Below are positions 43,052 through 51,406 of a DNA stretch of 64,000 nucleotides, one piece after another; position 1 is the stretch's first letter; every line of letters starts with the position of its first letter. The DNA comes from Planctomycetota bacterium (GTDB lineage: Bacteria; Planctomycetota; PUPC01; JACPCR01), in assembly GCA_016179685.1 (NCBI GenBank), contig JACPCR010000075.1, positions 1-64,000 of the forward strand. The letters are read 5' to 3'. A model generated the notes under the pieces. The model was not told the origin of the DNA. It saw nothing but the letters and a program-made list of their open reading frames with translations, and did not search any database. Position numbers and translations under genes: made by a program.

Positions 43052-46000
43052 TCATTTCAGCTTGTCGAACTCAAGCAGGGTCCTTTGCTTGACCTCATCA
43101 GGTATGAGGGGGAACTTGCTGAGGACGTGGGCGAACTCGGGACGAGTCAGGCCAAACTGACGGGCGACGAGGGCGTCTATTTCTGCGCGGAGTTGGGCGC
43201 GGGTGTCGGGGGCCGTGGCGGCGGAGCGGCGGGTCCAGCGAGTTCCCGCCGCCTGCTCCCAGAGACCCGCGAAGTCCTCGGTGTAGCAGACCAAGCGTGC
43301 GGCCCGCACCACCAAGGAGTCGAACGTCGCATCCCCTTTCCGCAGCCGGGGCATGGGGAGCTGGTAGAGAATGAAGAGGCTGGCGTGCAATTTAATCTTG
43401 GGGCGCGCGCAGAAATCCAGAACGAAACTGTTCAGCATTGCGGTCAAGTAAAGCACCGTGCCTGCCTCTTCGTCATGACTGACATCGAGAACGTGCCCAA
43501 CGTTAAGCGAGTGAGCGCAGATGCCATGTTTGGGCACAACCGTCGCAAGTAGCGTCCTGGAGTTTTCAGGAGCCGTCACATCACACACGGCGACCCGCCA
43601 TGGTATCGGGTCACCGTATTTTGCCCTCAAATGTTCGCTGGCATTTCTTCCTGCGACCCACCACTGAGGACGCCAATTCTCTCGTGTGGGCTTTTCGTTC
43701 CAGGTTGGTTCCCGCCAATCAGCGCTACGTCCGTGGCCGGAAACGTATCCAAACGCTGTGTGGTCAAATTGGTTAACGATGCGCCCTTCGTAAAGCCACC
43801 AACCTTGCTGCCGGTTGTTGAAAAGGTCGCTGTCGTTCGTCATGTGCAGCTCATTCAGGAATCTCGCGTGCCAATCCCCTTCCCGTACTTCTCCGAGCAG
43901 AGGCGCTGCTAGGAAGGTCTTGTCCGCTACAGCGATGTCCTCCTTGGCGGTGAACTCCATGAGGGCTTCGGTGTCGGGCGAGAAGCGCCGAATCTGGTCA
44001 ACCCTCACGATGAGCGGCTCGCGTTTGAGTTCGTCGAACCGGCGCAGCATGAAGGCGCAGGGGAAGGCGTCGGTTTCACCGCCCTTCTGGACGGTGAGCA
44101 GGGCAAACTTGAAGCTGTTGTGGACGCCCTTGAAGAGGTCGTGCCTATTGATGAACGAGAAAAGTCCCCGGACGCGGTTCTGAGTGAACAGTAGCCGACG
44201 CAAGCCCTGGGTACCCTCGTCAGTGTAGACGCCCGAAGGAATCACGGCTCCGAAGTAGCCGTCACCGCGGGCAAGGGCGTGGAAGCGTTCGGTGAACAGT
44301 TTGTAGAGGTTGAGGTCGCCGCCGCCTTGATGGTGGAAGGCCTCGCCGCGGAAGAACGCCGACTTCGCCTCGTAAGTGGAAAGGTGCTCCTGCCAGCGAT
44401 TGGCAATTGTCGGGTTGCGGCAGAGCTGCTTGATCCGTTTCTCCGCGTCCTGCTTGCTCAAGGTGCGGAATTCGGGGTCGTAGACATCAAAGAACTCCTG
44501 CGTGTAGGGCTTCACGATGTCCCACGGCGGATTGGCAATGACTGCGGTAAGTCCCCCGGCATCACCCTTGAAGGAGCCATCGGGATTGAAATAAAGCTCA
44601 GGGAACTCCATCTCCCAGTGGAAGGCTCTTGCTTCCGTGGGATTCCTGAAGAAATCGGTCAGGTTTGCGTTCAGGCTCTTGATGACTGGCTCTGCTACTT
44701 CGGAAATCAGCCGGTGAAGCTCGTATTTACGCTCGTCACTGGCGGATTCCCGCAACTCCTTCCGCAAGGCAACGAGACGGGCGAAACGCTCCTTTTCCTG
44801 GAAGAAGTCACCGAGCGCTCTTCCAGCGGCATCCCTCTTGACGCCGCTGATAAGGCTATCCCCGCACTTGATGTTCTCGCCCATGATGGACGGGAAACGA
44901 ACCGTGCTGTCTCCGTTCTTGGGGCGCAGTTCGTTAATCACCTGGATCATGAGGCTGACCGAGCAGATTTCCACGGCCTTCGGGTCGATGTCCACCCCGT
45001 AGATATTCCAATTGAGCGCGAAGACGCCGGGGGCTTCCAACTGGCGCAAGGCCTTCCGGAAGACGTCCCGGTTCGGGTCCTTTTCACTGACTTTGACCTT
45101 GTCCATCGCGGTATGGAGACGAGAGTAGAAGGTCCGGAATCGGGCGAGCGCGGGCACAAGGAACGAGCCGCCGCCGCACGCGGGGTCGCACACCGTGGTC
45201 TGCCGGGCTTCCTCAAAGACGGCGAGCACCGCGGCGACTTTCTCCTGGCCTTCCTTCTCCATGGCCGCGTCCAGCTTCCGGTCCAGCTCCAGGATCAGAA
45301 CGCCCACGGTGTTATCCACGATGTAATTGCAGACGTCTTCAGGCGTGTAGTAGATGCCCTGGTTCTTCTTCTCCGGGGTGTTTTCGAGGACGACCTGGTT
45401 GCGCTCAGGATTGGTCTTGCTGAAGGCCTTGATGTAGAGCTTCTTGCAGATGTACTTCTCGTAGATGAACCCGATGATCTTGGCCAACTCCTGCTGGAAG
45501 GGGATGTTGACGATCTTTTCGTAGATGCGCTTGACGTGCCAGTCCGTAAGGGGAAGCCCGTAAATGATGTCCTCCTTGGCGCCGTTGAGAGGGAGGAAGA
45601 TGCCGCCGTTATACTTTTCGGCGAATTCCTCGAACAGACCCGGGTGGCGTTCCTTCTTCCGGGTGCGCACGCCGCAGATTTTGCCCCAAACGATGCGCTG
45701 GCCCTTGAGCTTGCTCTCATCTTCGGACCGCAGGTGCTGATAGTACAGGGTCCGAAGCGGCTGAGGGCTGCTGGAAGGCAGGATGCGGTTGTCCTCCGCG
45801 AACTTGAAGATGATGAAGCGGTCAATCATGCGCTGGACGATGGCGTTGAGTGTCCCGTCATCGTCCTTATCGGTGATTTTGAGGAGCTTGAGGGCGCGGG
45901 GGTCTTTGATGAGGAAGGACCCGATTTCTTCCCGCAGGCGCTCGAATTGCCGGAGGAGCGGCTCGATGAGGTCTTCCTTGCTCCTGGCGAGTTCGTCAAC

Positions 46001-46462
46001 ATGGGCGAGGTATTGGCCGCAGGCAATGGCTTCGCGGGCAAGAATGGAGACAAGCTCCTGCCACTTGGCGGTGGGAGCGGAGAAGTCATCCGTGGCGAAC
46101 TGAGCCGCGTTGTATTGGGCGATGATGTTGCCCTTGTGCCAGACCTCCCAGTAGTCGAAGTTGGTCACGATGGCGAGGTCGAGGATGACGATGCTGTCGT
46201 TGCGGGCTTCTCGCTGGACGCGTTCGTCGGTAGCCATGCCGCCCCGGAAGACGTAGAGGCGGACTTTCTCCGACAGTTCGAGGAAGCGCAAGATGGGATT
46301 CCAGGAACCAGCCAGGGATTCCCACCCGATTTCGGGCAGGCAAAGGAAGTCTTTGAGGAAGCGATTGAAAACGTCGTCCTCGATGACTGGGCCGAAACGG
46401 CCGCCCGCTTTGTCGTCTTCGAGTCTCTTAACAAGCTCGGTGATGGTTTGGGTGGATGCCAT
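43052..46462 (-). CDS. Eco57I-type N6-adenine DNA methylase
   Basis: A 1136-residue protein. The SAM-binding motif I DPACGGGSF lies at about 426-434 and the catalytic NPPW at 644-647, the gamma-class N6-adenine methyltransferase order. GIYYTPEDVCNYIVDNTVG at about 370-390 is the usual lead-in of Eco57I/type I HsdM-like domains. The first 230 residues (SIVILDLAIVTNFDYWEVW) may be a nuclease-related or structural domain as in type IIG enzymes, but I see no clean PD-ExK. The C-terminal 350 residues should contain target recognition (RIVNQFDHTAFGYVSG). ATG 46462 is 7 bp after the helicase stop. Expected role: protects host DNA and may give specificity. Confidence 0.9.
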   Translation of the reverse strand: MASTQTITELVKRLEDDKAGGRFGPVIEDDVFNRFLKDFLCLPEIGWESLAGSWNPILRFLELSEKVRLYVFRGGMATDERVQREARNDSIVILDLAIVTNFDYWEVWHKGNIIAQYNAAQFATDDFSAPTAKWQELVSILAREAIACGQYLAHVDELARSKEDLIEPLLRQFERLREEIGSFLIKDPRALKLLKITDKDDDGTLNAIVQRMIDRFIIFKFAEDNRILPSSSPQPLRTLYYQHLRSEDESKLKGQRIVWGKICGVRTRKKERHPGLFEEFAEKYNGGIFLPLNGAKEDIIYGLPLTDWHVKRIYEKIVNIPFQQELAKIIGFIYEKYICKKLYIKAFSKTNPERNQVVLENTPEKKNQGIYYTPEDVCNYIVDNTVGVLILELDRKLDAAMEKEGQEKVAAVLAVFEEARQTTVCDPACGGGSFLVPALARFRTFYSRLHTAMDKVKVSEKDPNRDVFRKALRQLEAPGVFALNWNIYGVDIDPKAVEICSVSLMIQVINELRPKNGDSTVRFPSIMGENIKCGDSLISGVKRDAAGRALGDFFQEKERFARLVALRKELRESASDERKYELHRLISEVAEPVIKSLNANLTDFFRNPTEARAFHWEMEFPELYFNPDGSFKGDAGGLTAVIANPPWDIVKPYTQEFFDVYDPEFRTLSKQDAEKRIKQLCRNPTIANRWQEHLSTYEAKSAFFRGEAFHHQGGGDLNLYKLFTERFHALARGDGYFGAVIPSGVYTDEGTQGLRRLLFTQNRVRGLFSFINRHDLFKGVHNSFKFALLTVQKGGETDAFPCAFMLRRFDELKREPLIVRVDQIRRFSPDTEALMEFTAKEDIAVADKTFLAAPLLGEVREGDWHARFLNELHMTNDSDLFNNRQQGWWLYEGRIVNQFDHTAFGYVSGHGRSADWREPTWNEKPTRENWRPQWWVAGRNASEHLRAKYGDPIPWRVAVCDVTAPENSRTLLATVVPKHGICAHSLNVGHVLDVSHDEEAGTVLYLTAMLNSFVLDFCARPKIKLHASLFILYQLPMPRLRKGDATFDSLVVRAARLVCYTEDFAGLWEQAAGTRWTRRSAATAPDTRAQLRAEIDALVARQFGLTRPEFAHVLSKFPLIPDEVKQRTLLEFDKLK

Positions 46463-46469
46463 GGCTGGG

Positions 46470-49400
46470 CTACTCGAAGGCAAACAGGCAAGATGAGATC
46501 AGGCGGGGCTCGCCGGTCACTTGGGCGGTTGTCTCAGCATCCTGGAAGAGGTCGTGCTGTTTCATGCCAAGTTCCCGGAGTTCACGGTCACGTTTGGAGT
46601 ATCTGCCACGGACATCGCCGATATCAGAATCGATTTCTCTGAGTTCTGCGGCAATTTCCTGGCTGGGGCGGTTGCTGCCCTCAAGCTTCTTTCTCTTTTC
46701 GCCAAGTTCGAGGAGCTTTTCCGCGGCCTTCTGCTTTTCGCTTTCCAGTTCCACCCGGCGGCGCTCGTACGAGAGCCTGACTTCCTCGAGGCTGTTCTTG
46801 TTGGCGTCCTTGACTTCCTCTTGGAGGATTTGGCGGGCACGAGCTATGGCGGCCTCTTTCTGCTGCTCGGTAACGAAAGATTGGCCGGTGGTAATTTGAG
46901 CGGGCAGGAGGTTGAGCTTGCCGTTGAAAACATCGCTGGTCTCCGTGCTGCCGTCATCGAGGAAGAGAATCGTGACGAGTTTTTCCACGTTTTCGGGTTT
47001 GCTGGCGCCGCGGCGGATTTCGTAGCTCAAGAGGATGTTGCACTGGGCGGCTGAGGTATGACGTTCGAGCCTTTCCTTTACTTCGCCCCAAGTCAGCCCG
47101 GAATCCTCCTCCGCGCGGTCCGGGGGGAAATCGGCCAGTTTGATGGCCTTTCGGGTTTCCGAGGGAGTTTCAGCAAGCAGGCGGTCAACGGTGTAGCCCA
47201 TGAGGGTGTGGCGGACGCTGAACAACTGGACTTCGCCCTTGCGGTCATCGGCGACTTTGCGGTCGGTCGTGAGCGTGGCCGACGGAATCTGGGCTTCGGA
47301 AGGCGGCGTGAGACTCACCGTGCCATCCTTGTGCCTGACGCATTCGACATCAGGAAAGCCGGCAAGGATTTGCAGCATTCGGCCCGAATACTCATCGAAA
47401 AGAAGGGCGTGTTGTGCGGCTTCGTGGCGCTTGGCTTCATCCACGACACTTTCAAGGGCCTGGAGGTCGGAAAGGGCCTTGAGTTTGTCTTTCGTTTTTT
47501 CGACCACTTCCTTCTTGACCGCTTCGTACTCCTCCTGAGACATGCGCCCGGCCTGGTACTTGAGCAAAGCTCGGATGTACTGGGCGTTGCTGAGGATGGC
47601 GTCGGCGATCACGGGGTCGGACAGGTTCACCGTTTCCTGAATGAGCCGAATTTTCTCCTCAAGGCTGTCCCGAAGGTTCTCGCTCTCAATGGAACGGACC
47701 ACGGGGCGCCCTGCCTTGACGAGGGGCGGTTCGCTCACGTCGGCGTACCAGTTGTCCACGAAGACCTTCTTGGCCAACTGTCCGATGCGATGGACGCGGC
47801 CGATGCGTTGTTCAACGACCATGGGATTCCAGGAGAGGTCGTAGTTGATGACGTGGTTGGCGCACTGGAGGTTGAGCCCCACGCCGCCCGCATCCGTGGC
47901 GACCAGGACGTCCAGCGGGCGATCTTTCCCTTTGCCGCGTTCCCAGAATCGGTCGATGAGGCGTTCTCGCTCACCCTCATCCAAGCCGCCGTGGTAGAAA
48001 TCGGCCCGCAATCCTGCTTCCTTGAGTAGCCGGATGAGCGTTTGGCCGCTGCGGATATAGGCCGTGAACACGACCAGTTTTCTCTGGGGCGAGTGTTCGA
48101 GAGTGGAACGCCGTACGGCTTCTACAAAGTTGCGCTCCTTGGCAAAGGGGGCGCACTTCTGGATACGGCGAGCGAAATCGTTGAGGCTTTTGACTTCGGC
48201 GAGAAGGGCGGCTTCGTCGGCCGTGGAAAGAGTAACGCGGATGGAGTCTTCCTCGACCTGCTCCAAGTCGAGGTCCGGATTCTCCTCCTGAATTCGAGCC
48301 AATGCGTCGCTTTCGTTCGCATAAATGTCGATAAAGCCGTCACGAAGGGCGCGAAGAATCTTGCCCTTGAGGCGCATGTGGGCGGCAAGTTCATCGGACC
48401 CGCCGACTCTTCCTTCGGGGGTACGCTGGGCGTTCCATTCGTTTTCCAGGCTTCCGTCTGTGTCTTCGCCGACCAATGCGGCAAGAATGGCGGCGGAACT
48501 GGAGCAGAATTCACGGAGGTAGGTGATCTTGATGAAAGGGACGATGTGGGCTGTAGCCTGGACGCTTATCAACTCGTAGTATTTTGACTGCTCGCCGATG
48601 TAGAGCTCGAAGTCGGTATAGAGAATGGTTTCGGAAGCCGACATCCTGTGCTCGACCCAATCGGGTCTCTGGCGCTTGGCAAACAGCGGTTTGATGTCTG
48701 CATCCCGGCGCAGCTTGCGAAGAATGACTCGCTTCTTGGCTTCCTGCCATTCGGGAAGTTCCCTGATGAGATTGAAGAGTGACTCCATGGACTGTCCCGC
48801 CGCTGGCCGAAGAGCGGGGATGACGAGAGCGAGTTGGGTGAAGAGTTCCAGTTCCTTGTTCTGGATTGGCGTGCCACTCAGAAGGATTCGGAAGTCGCAG
48901 TCGAGACGGGAAAGAGCCGCGTACCGCTTGGAAGTGGGGTTTTTGGCGTAGTGGGACTCGTCAAAGATAGCGAGGTCGAAGTTGAGCTTCAGCTTCTCCC
49001 ATGAATTGCTTGGCCTCCATGAGGAGCGAGGGCTATCACGAGTCACCATCTCGTCGCGGAGGCGGTCAACCGACACAATCAGGCGGTTGCCATTGCGCCA
49101 AAGCTCCTCAGCGCCTTCCGCCATCGACTTGTCTATGACGACAAACTGCTCGTCAAGTTTTTCGTCGAGTTCGCGCTTCCACTGGGGAACGACGGAAGCC
49201 GGGCAGACGACCAAGATGCGTTTGGCGGCGCGGCGAGCCAACAGCTCCTTGATGCACATGCCAGCGCTGATGGTCTTGCCCAGTCCTACCTCGTCGGCAA
49301 TCATGATGCCAGCATGCTCAATTCTCGTCTTGAAGTGATTCAAGACCTGTTGAACGTTGCGCATCTGAAACCAGAAAGGGTCAATGCGGCCGCCGATAGG

Positions 49401-50045
49401 AACGTCGAGGTGCCGGAGTTGGAGAGCGATGAAGTGGGTGGTGTAGTCGAGGGCCTTGGGGAAAGGCTCTGGCGCCGGCGGCTTGGGCTTAGGCTGGAAA
49501 GGGGGTAGTGCGAAAAGCTCTTCGATCGTTTCCCACTTTAGTTCCTTTCCCACAGTCTGAAAGAGGTTATCAAACCAGCGTTGGACTCCAGTGTACTTGG
49601 GGGAGTCCAAGGGCAGCACTTCCCGGTAATTGAGTTCGAGATTGTTGACGAGGCCCTTCTCCGTAAGGTTGCTCGAACCCACAACAAGGGTTGCTGTTTG
49701 CGACTGTTTGATGAGGTAAACCTTGGCGTGAAAATCGCGGTCAGGCGTTGGCAGGACGAATCGGACAGCCACTTGGTCATCGCCGCGGTTGGCTTGTTCA
49801 CGCCGGAGAACTTCAAGCAATTGCTTCGCCCCGGGACTGGGATGGTAACCCAGAAGAAGGCGAAGTGTGCCTTTTCTGTTCAGCAGGCCTTCAACACCCT
49901 CAATAATCCGGCTGTAGCCTGTGATTGAGAAGAAGGCCACGGCAACATCGAGAGCCGTTGCCTGAGCGAGAGCGGAAACAATCTCTTGTGCAAGGGTAAC
50001 CGTCTCATTATCAATGATGCGGAAAGCGTCTTCCTTTTCGGCCAT
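46470..50045 (-). CDS. PLD-like nuclease fused to SNF2 helicase
   Basis: A 1191-residue fusion. An N-terminal phospholipase D-like domain (about 20-150) has one HxK motif (H106, K108 in FHAKVYLI) followed by GSSNLT at 123-128; one such half-site is normal for dimeric PLD nucleases. An SNF2 helicase follows: Walker A ADEVGLGKT ending at 258, DESH at 362-365, SGTPIQN, and the C-terminal helicase motifs VVFTAYIRSGQTL, VATDAGGVGLNLQ and QRIGRVHRIGQ. Beyond about 800 lies a long helical, coiled-coil-like tail. ATG 50045 follows AGGAAGGG. First gene of the operon; expected to move on and cut unmodified DNA. Confidence 0.9.
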   Translation of the reverse strand: MAEKEDAFRIIDNETVTLAQEIVSALAQATALDVAVAFFSITGYSRIIEGVEGLLNRKGTLRLLLGYHPSPGAKQLLEVLRREQANRGDDQVAVRFVLPTPDRDFHAKVYLIKQSQTATLVVGSSNLTEKGLVNNLELNYREVLPLDSPKYTGVQRWFDNLFQTVGKELKWETIEELFALPPFQPKPKPPAPEPFPKALDYTTHFIALQLRHLDVPIGGRIDPFWFQMRNVQQVLNHFKTRIEHAGIMIADEVGLGKTISAGMCIKELLARRAAKRILVVCPASVVPQWKRELDEKLDEQFVVIDKSMAEGAEELWRNGNRLIVSVDRLRDEMVTRDSPRSSWRPSNSWEKLKLNFDLAIFDESHYAKNPTSKRYAALSRLDCDFRILLSGTPIQNKELELFTQLALVIPALRPAAGQSMESLFNLIRELPEWQEAKKRVILRKLRRDADIKPLFAKRQRPDWVEHRMSASETILYTDFELYIGEQSKYYELISVQATAHIVPFIKITYLREFCSSSAAILAALVGEDTDGSLENEWNAQRTPEGRVGGSDELAAHMRLKGKILRALRDGFIDIYANESDALARIQEENPDLDLEQVEEDSIRVTLSTADEAALLAEVKSLNDFARRIQKCAPFAKERNFVEAVRRSTLEHSPQRKLVVFTAYIRSGQTLIRLLKEAGLRADFYHGGLDEGERERLIDRFWERGKGKDRPLDVLVATDAGGVGLNLQCANHVINYDLSWNPMVVEQRIGRVHRIGQLAKKVFVDNWYADVSEPPLVKAGRPVVRSIESENLRDSLEEKIRLIQETVNLSDPVIADAILSNAQYIRALLKYQAGRMSQEEYEAVKKEVVEKTKDKLKALSDLQALESVVDEAKRHEAAQHALLFDEYSGRMLQILAGFPDVECVRHKDGTVSLTPPSEAQIPSATLTTDRKVADDRKGEVQLFSVRHTLMGYTVDRLLAETPSETRKAIKLADFPPDRAEEDSGLTWGEVKERLERHTSAAQCNILLSYEIRRGASKPENVEKLVTILFLDDGSTETSDVFNGKLNLLPAQITTGQSFVTEQQKEAAIARARQILQEEVKDANKNSLEEVRLSYERRRVELESEKQKAAEKLLELGEKRKKLEGSNRPSQEIAAELREIDSDIGDVRGRYSKRDRELRELGMKQHDLFQDAETTAQVTGEPRLISSCLFAFE

Positions 50046-50170
50046 CAAGAATCCCTTCCTGACGTGGTAGTTCAAGATGACACCGCCGGTTGCCGCAAGA
50101 TCCAGGCTGGGCACCGCATTGCACTTGGCGGATTATAAGAGTCTGGTTCAGGGTTTACCATCGAACAAGT

Positions 50171-50191
50171 TGTGATTCAGACGTAAGCGGG
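50171..50191 (+). repeat. Right direct repeat flanking the defence operon
   Basis: Exact second copy of the 21-bp repeat at 40923-40943, about 125 bp upstream of the PLD-SNF2 start and directly followed by CGCCTATGTTCA, which itself recurs at 41321. The gap 50046-50300 has no gene; the operon promoter must lie within it. Confidence 0.65.
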
Positions 50192-50300
50192 CGCCTATGT
50201 TCATGAAATTTTTCGGGGCAAAAGTTGACACACCCCGGCTCGCCGCCGGATACTACCGGTTTCCGGTCCCTGTCTCTTCCCTTCAACTGTGGAAATCACC

Positions 50301-51140
50301 ATGGCCTTTCGCTTCACGGGCTTTGCGGACGAGGCGGGCAAGACGCTCGACGAGCAGATCGCGGTCACCCGCGAGCTGGGCTGGAACGCCATCGAGGTCC
50401 GGCAGTGCGGTGGGAAGCACTTTTGCGACCTGACGGACCCGGAATTCGAATCGGCCTGGGAGAAGCTTCAGAAGGCTGGCGTCGGCATCGCCAGCTTCGG
50501 CTCGCAGATCGCCAACTGGGCCCGGCCCATCCGCACCGACTTTCAGATCGACGTCCTGGAGCTCCAGCGGAACATCCCGCGGATGCTTCGCACGGGCACG
50601 AGGTTCATCCGCTGCATGAGTTATCCGAACGACAAGCCGCCCCGGCCCGTCGGCGAGTGGAAGAAGGAGGTGTTCCGCCGCATGAAGGAGCTGGCCCGCA
50701 TCGCGTCCGGCGGCGGCGTCATCCTCGCCCATGAGAATTGCAACGGCTACGGGGGCGAGGGGCCCGGCCAGTGTCTCGAACTCCTCGAAGCCGTCGAGAA
50801 CACCGCTTTCCGGCTCATCTTCGACACGGGGAACAAGCCCCACGGCGGCGGCAGCCTCTGGGACTTCTACCAGAAAGTCCGAGATCACGTGGTTCATATT
50901 CACGTCAAGGCCACCCGGACCGTCGATGGGAAGGAGCAGACCTGTTACCCGGACGAAGACGGTGAGAGCGTACCCGCCAGGGTCTTCGATGACCTTAAAG
51001 GCAGAGGGTATGACGGGTGGATTTCCATCGAGCCGCACCTTTCCGCCCAAATCCACGCGGGGAAGCAGGTCGATAACGTCCGCGCCGCGGCGGCCATCTA
51101 CATCGAGTATGGCCGGCGCATCATGCGCATGGCCCGGTAG
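50301..51140 (+). CDS. Sugar phosphate isomerase/epimerase-like TIM-barrel protein
   Basis: A 279-residue AP-endonuclease-2 fold protein (xylose isomerase-like TIM barrel). Landmarks are FTGFADEAGKTLDEQI at the start, LGWNAIEVRQ, the metal-site segment ILAHENCNGYGGEGPGQCLEL, LIFDTGNKPHGGGS, HIHVKATR and the end WISIEPHLSAQ. These carry the E, D, H and E metal ligands usual in this family, which isomerises or epimerises sugars or inositol derivatives. The ATG at 50301 begins the family-like sequence. It is co-located with sugar oxidoreductases in many related genomes; here it stands alone on the plus strand. Confidence 0.85.
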   Translation: MAFRFTGFADEAGKTLDEQIAVTRELGWNAIEVRQCGGKHFCDLTDPEFESAWEKLQKAGVGIASFGSQIANWARPIRTDFQIDVLELQRNIPRMLRTGTRFIRCMSYPNDKPPRPVGEWKKEVFRRMKELARIASGGGVILAHENCNGYGGEGPGQCLELLEAVENTAFRLIFDTGNKPHGGGSLWDFYQKVRDHVVHIHVKATRTVDGKEQTCYPDEDGESVPARVFDDLKGRGYDGWISIEPHLSAQIHAGKQVDNVRAAAAIYIEYGRRIMRMAR

Positions 51141-51194
51141 TCCGCCGCACCGGGAATCCCCAGGCGCGTCCGGCCGTGGCGGACTGCCCATAGG

Positions 51195-51359
51195 TCAACT
51201 GAGTTTCAGGCCAACCCGCCTCCCCTCGGCGATGGCCAGGGGAAGCACTTCCACTCGATGGTGGACCGGATAGCTCTCCTGGCCGGGATAGACGATCCAT
51301 GGTCGTTCCAGCTTCAAGTCCTCGAGGGCTACTCGTAAGATTTTCCCTCGTATTGATGA
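51195..51359 (-). pseudogene. C-terminal remnant of an AAA/DUF4143-type ATPase
   Basis: A 54-codon tail ending at TGA 51195 reads LEDLKLERPWIVYPGQESYPV then RVEVLPLAIA, the usual C-terminal segment of bacterial AAA ATPases with DUF4143 (LxxLxVVYPGxxxYPLxxxVxxLPL). The frame is closed upstream by a stop and no ATPase motifs remain, so most of the gene has been lost. It lies between the isomerase and the next minus-strand gene. Confidence 0.55.
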
Positions 51360-51406
51360 CTATTCACCTCAAAGAATACAAGGGAATATCATCATCGTAT
51401 GTGTCT

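Noticed and set aside
44279..46642. Plus-strand open frame (787 codons) over the adenine methylase
   Set aside because: Antisense shadow of a gene with intact SAM and NPPW motifs; no homology visible.
41371..50045. Calling the operon DISARM or BREX
   Set aside because: DISARM core genes drmA, drmB and a stand-alone drmC, and BREX genes pglZ and brxC, are not present; similarity is only at the level of SNF2 helicase plus methylase.
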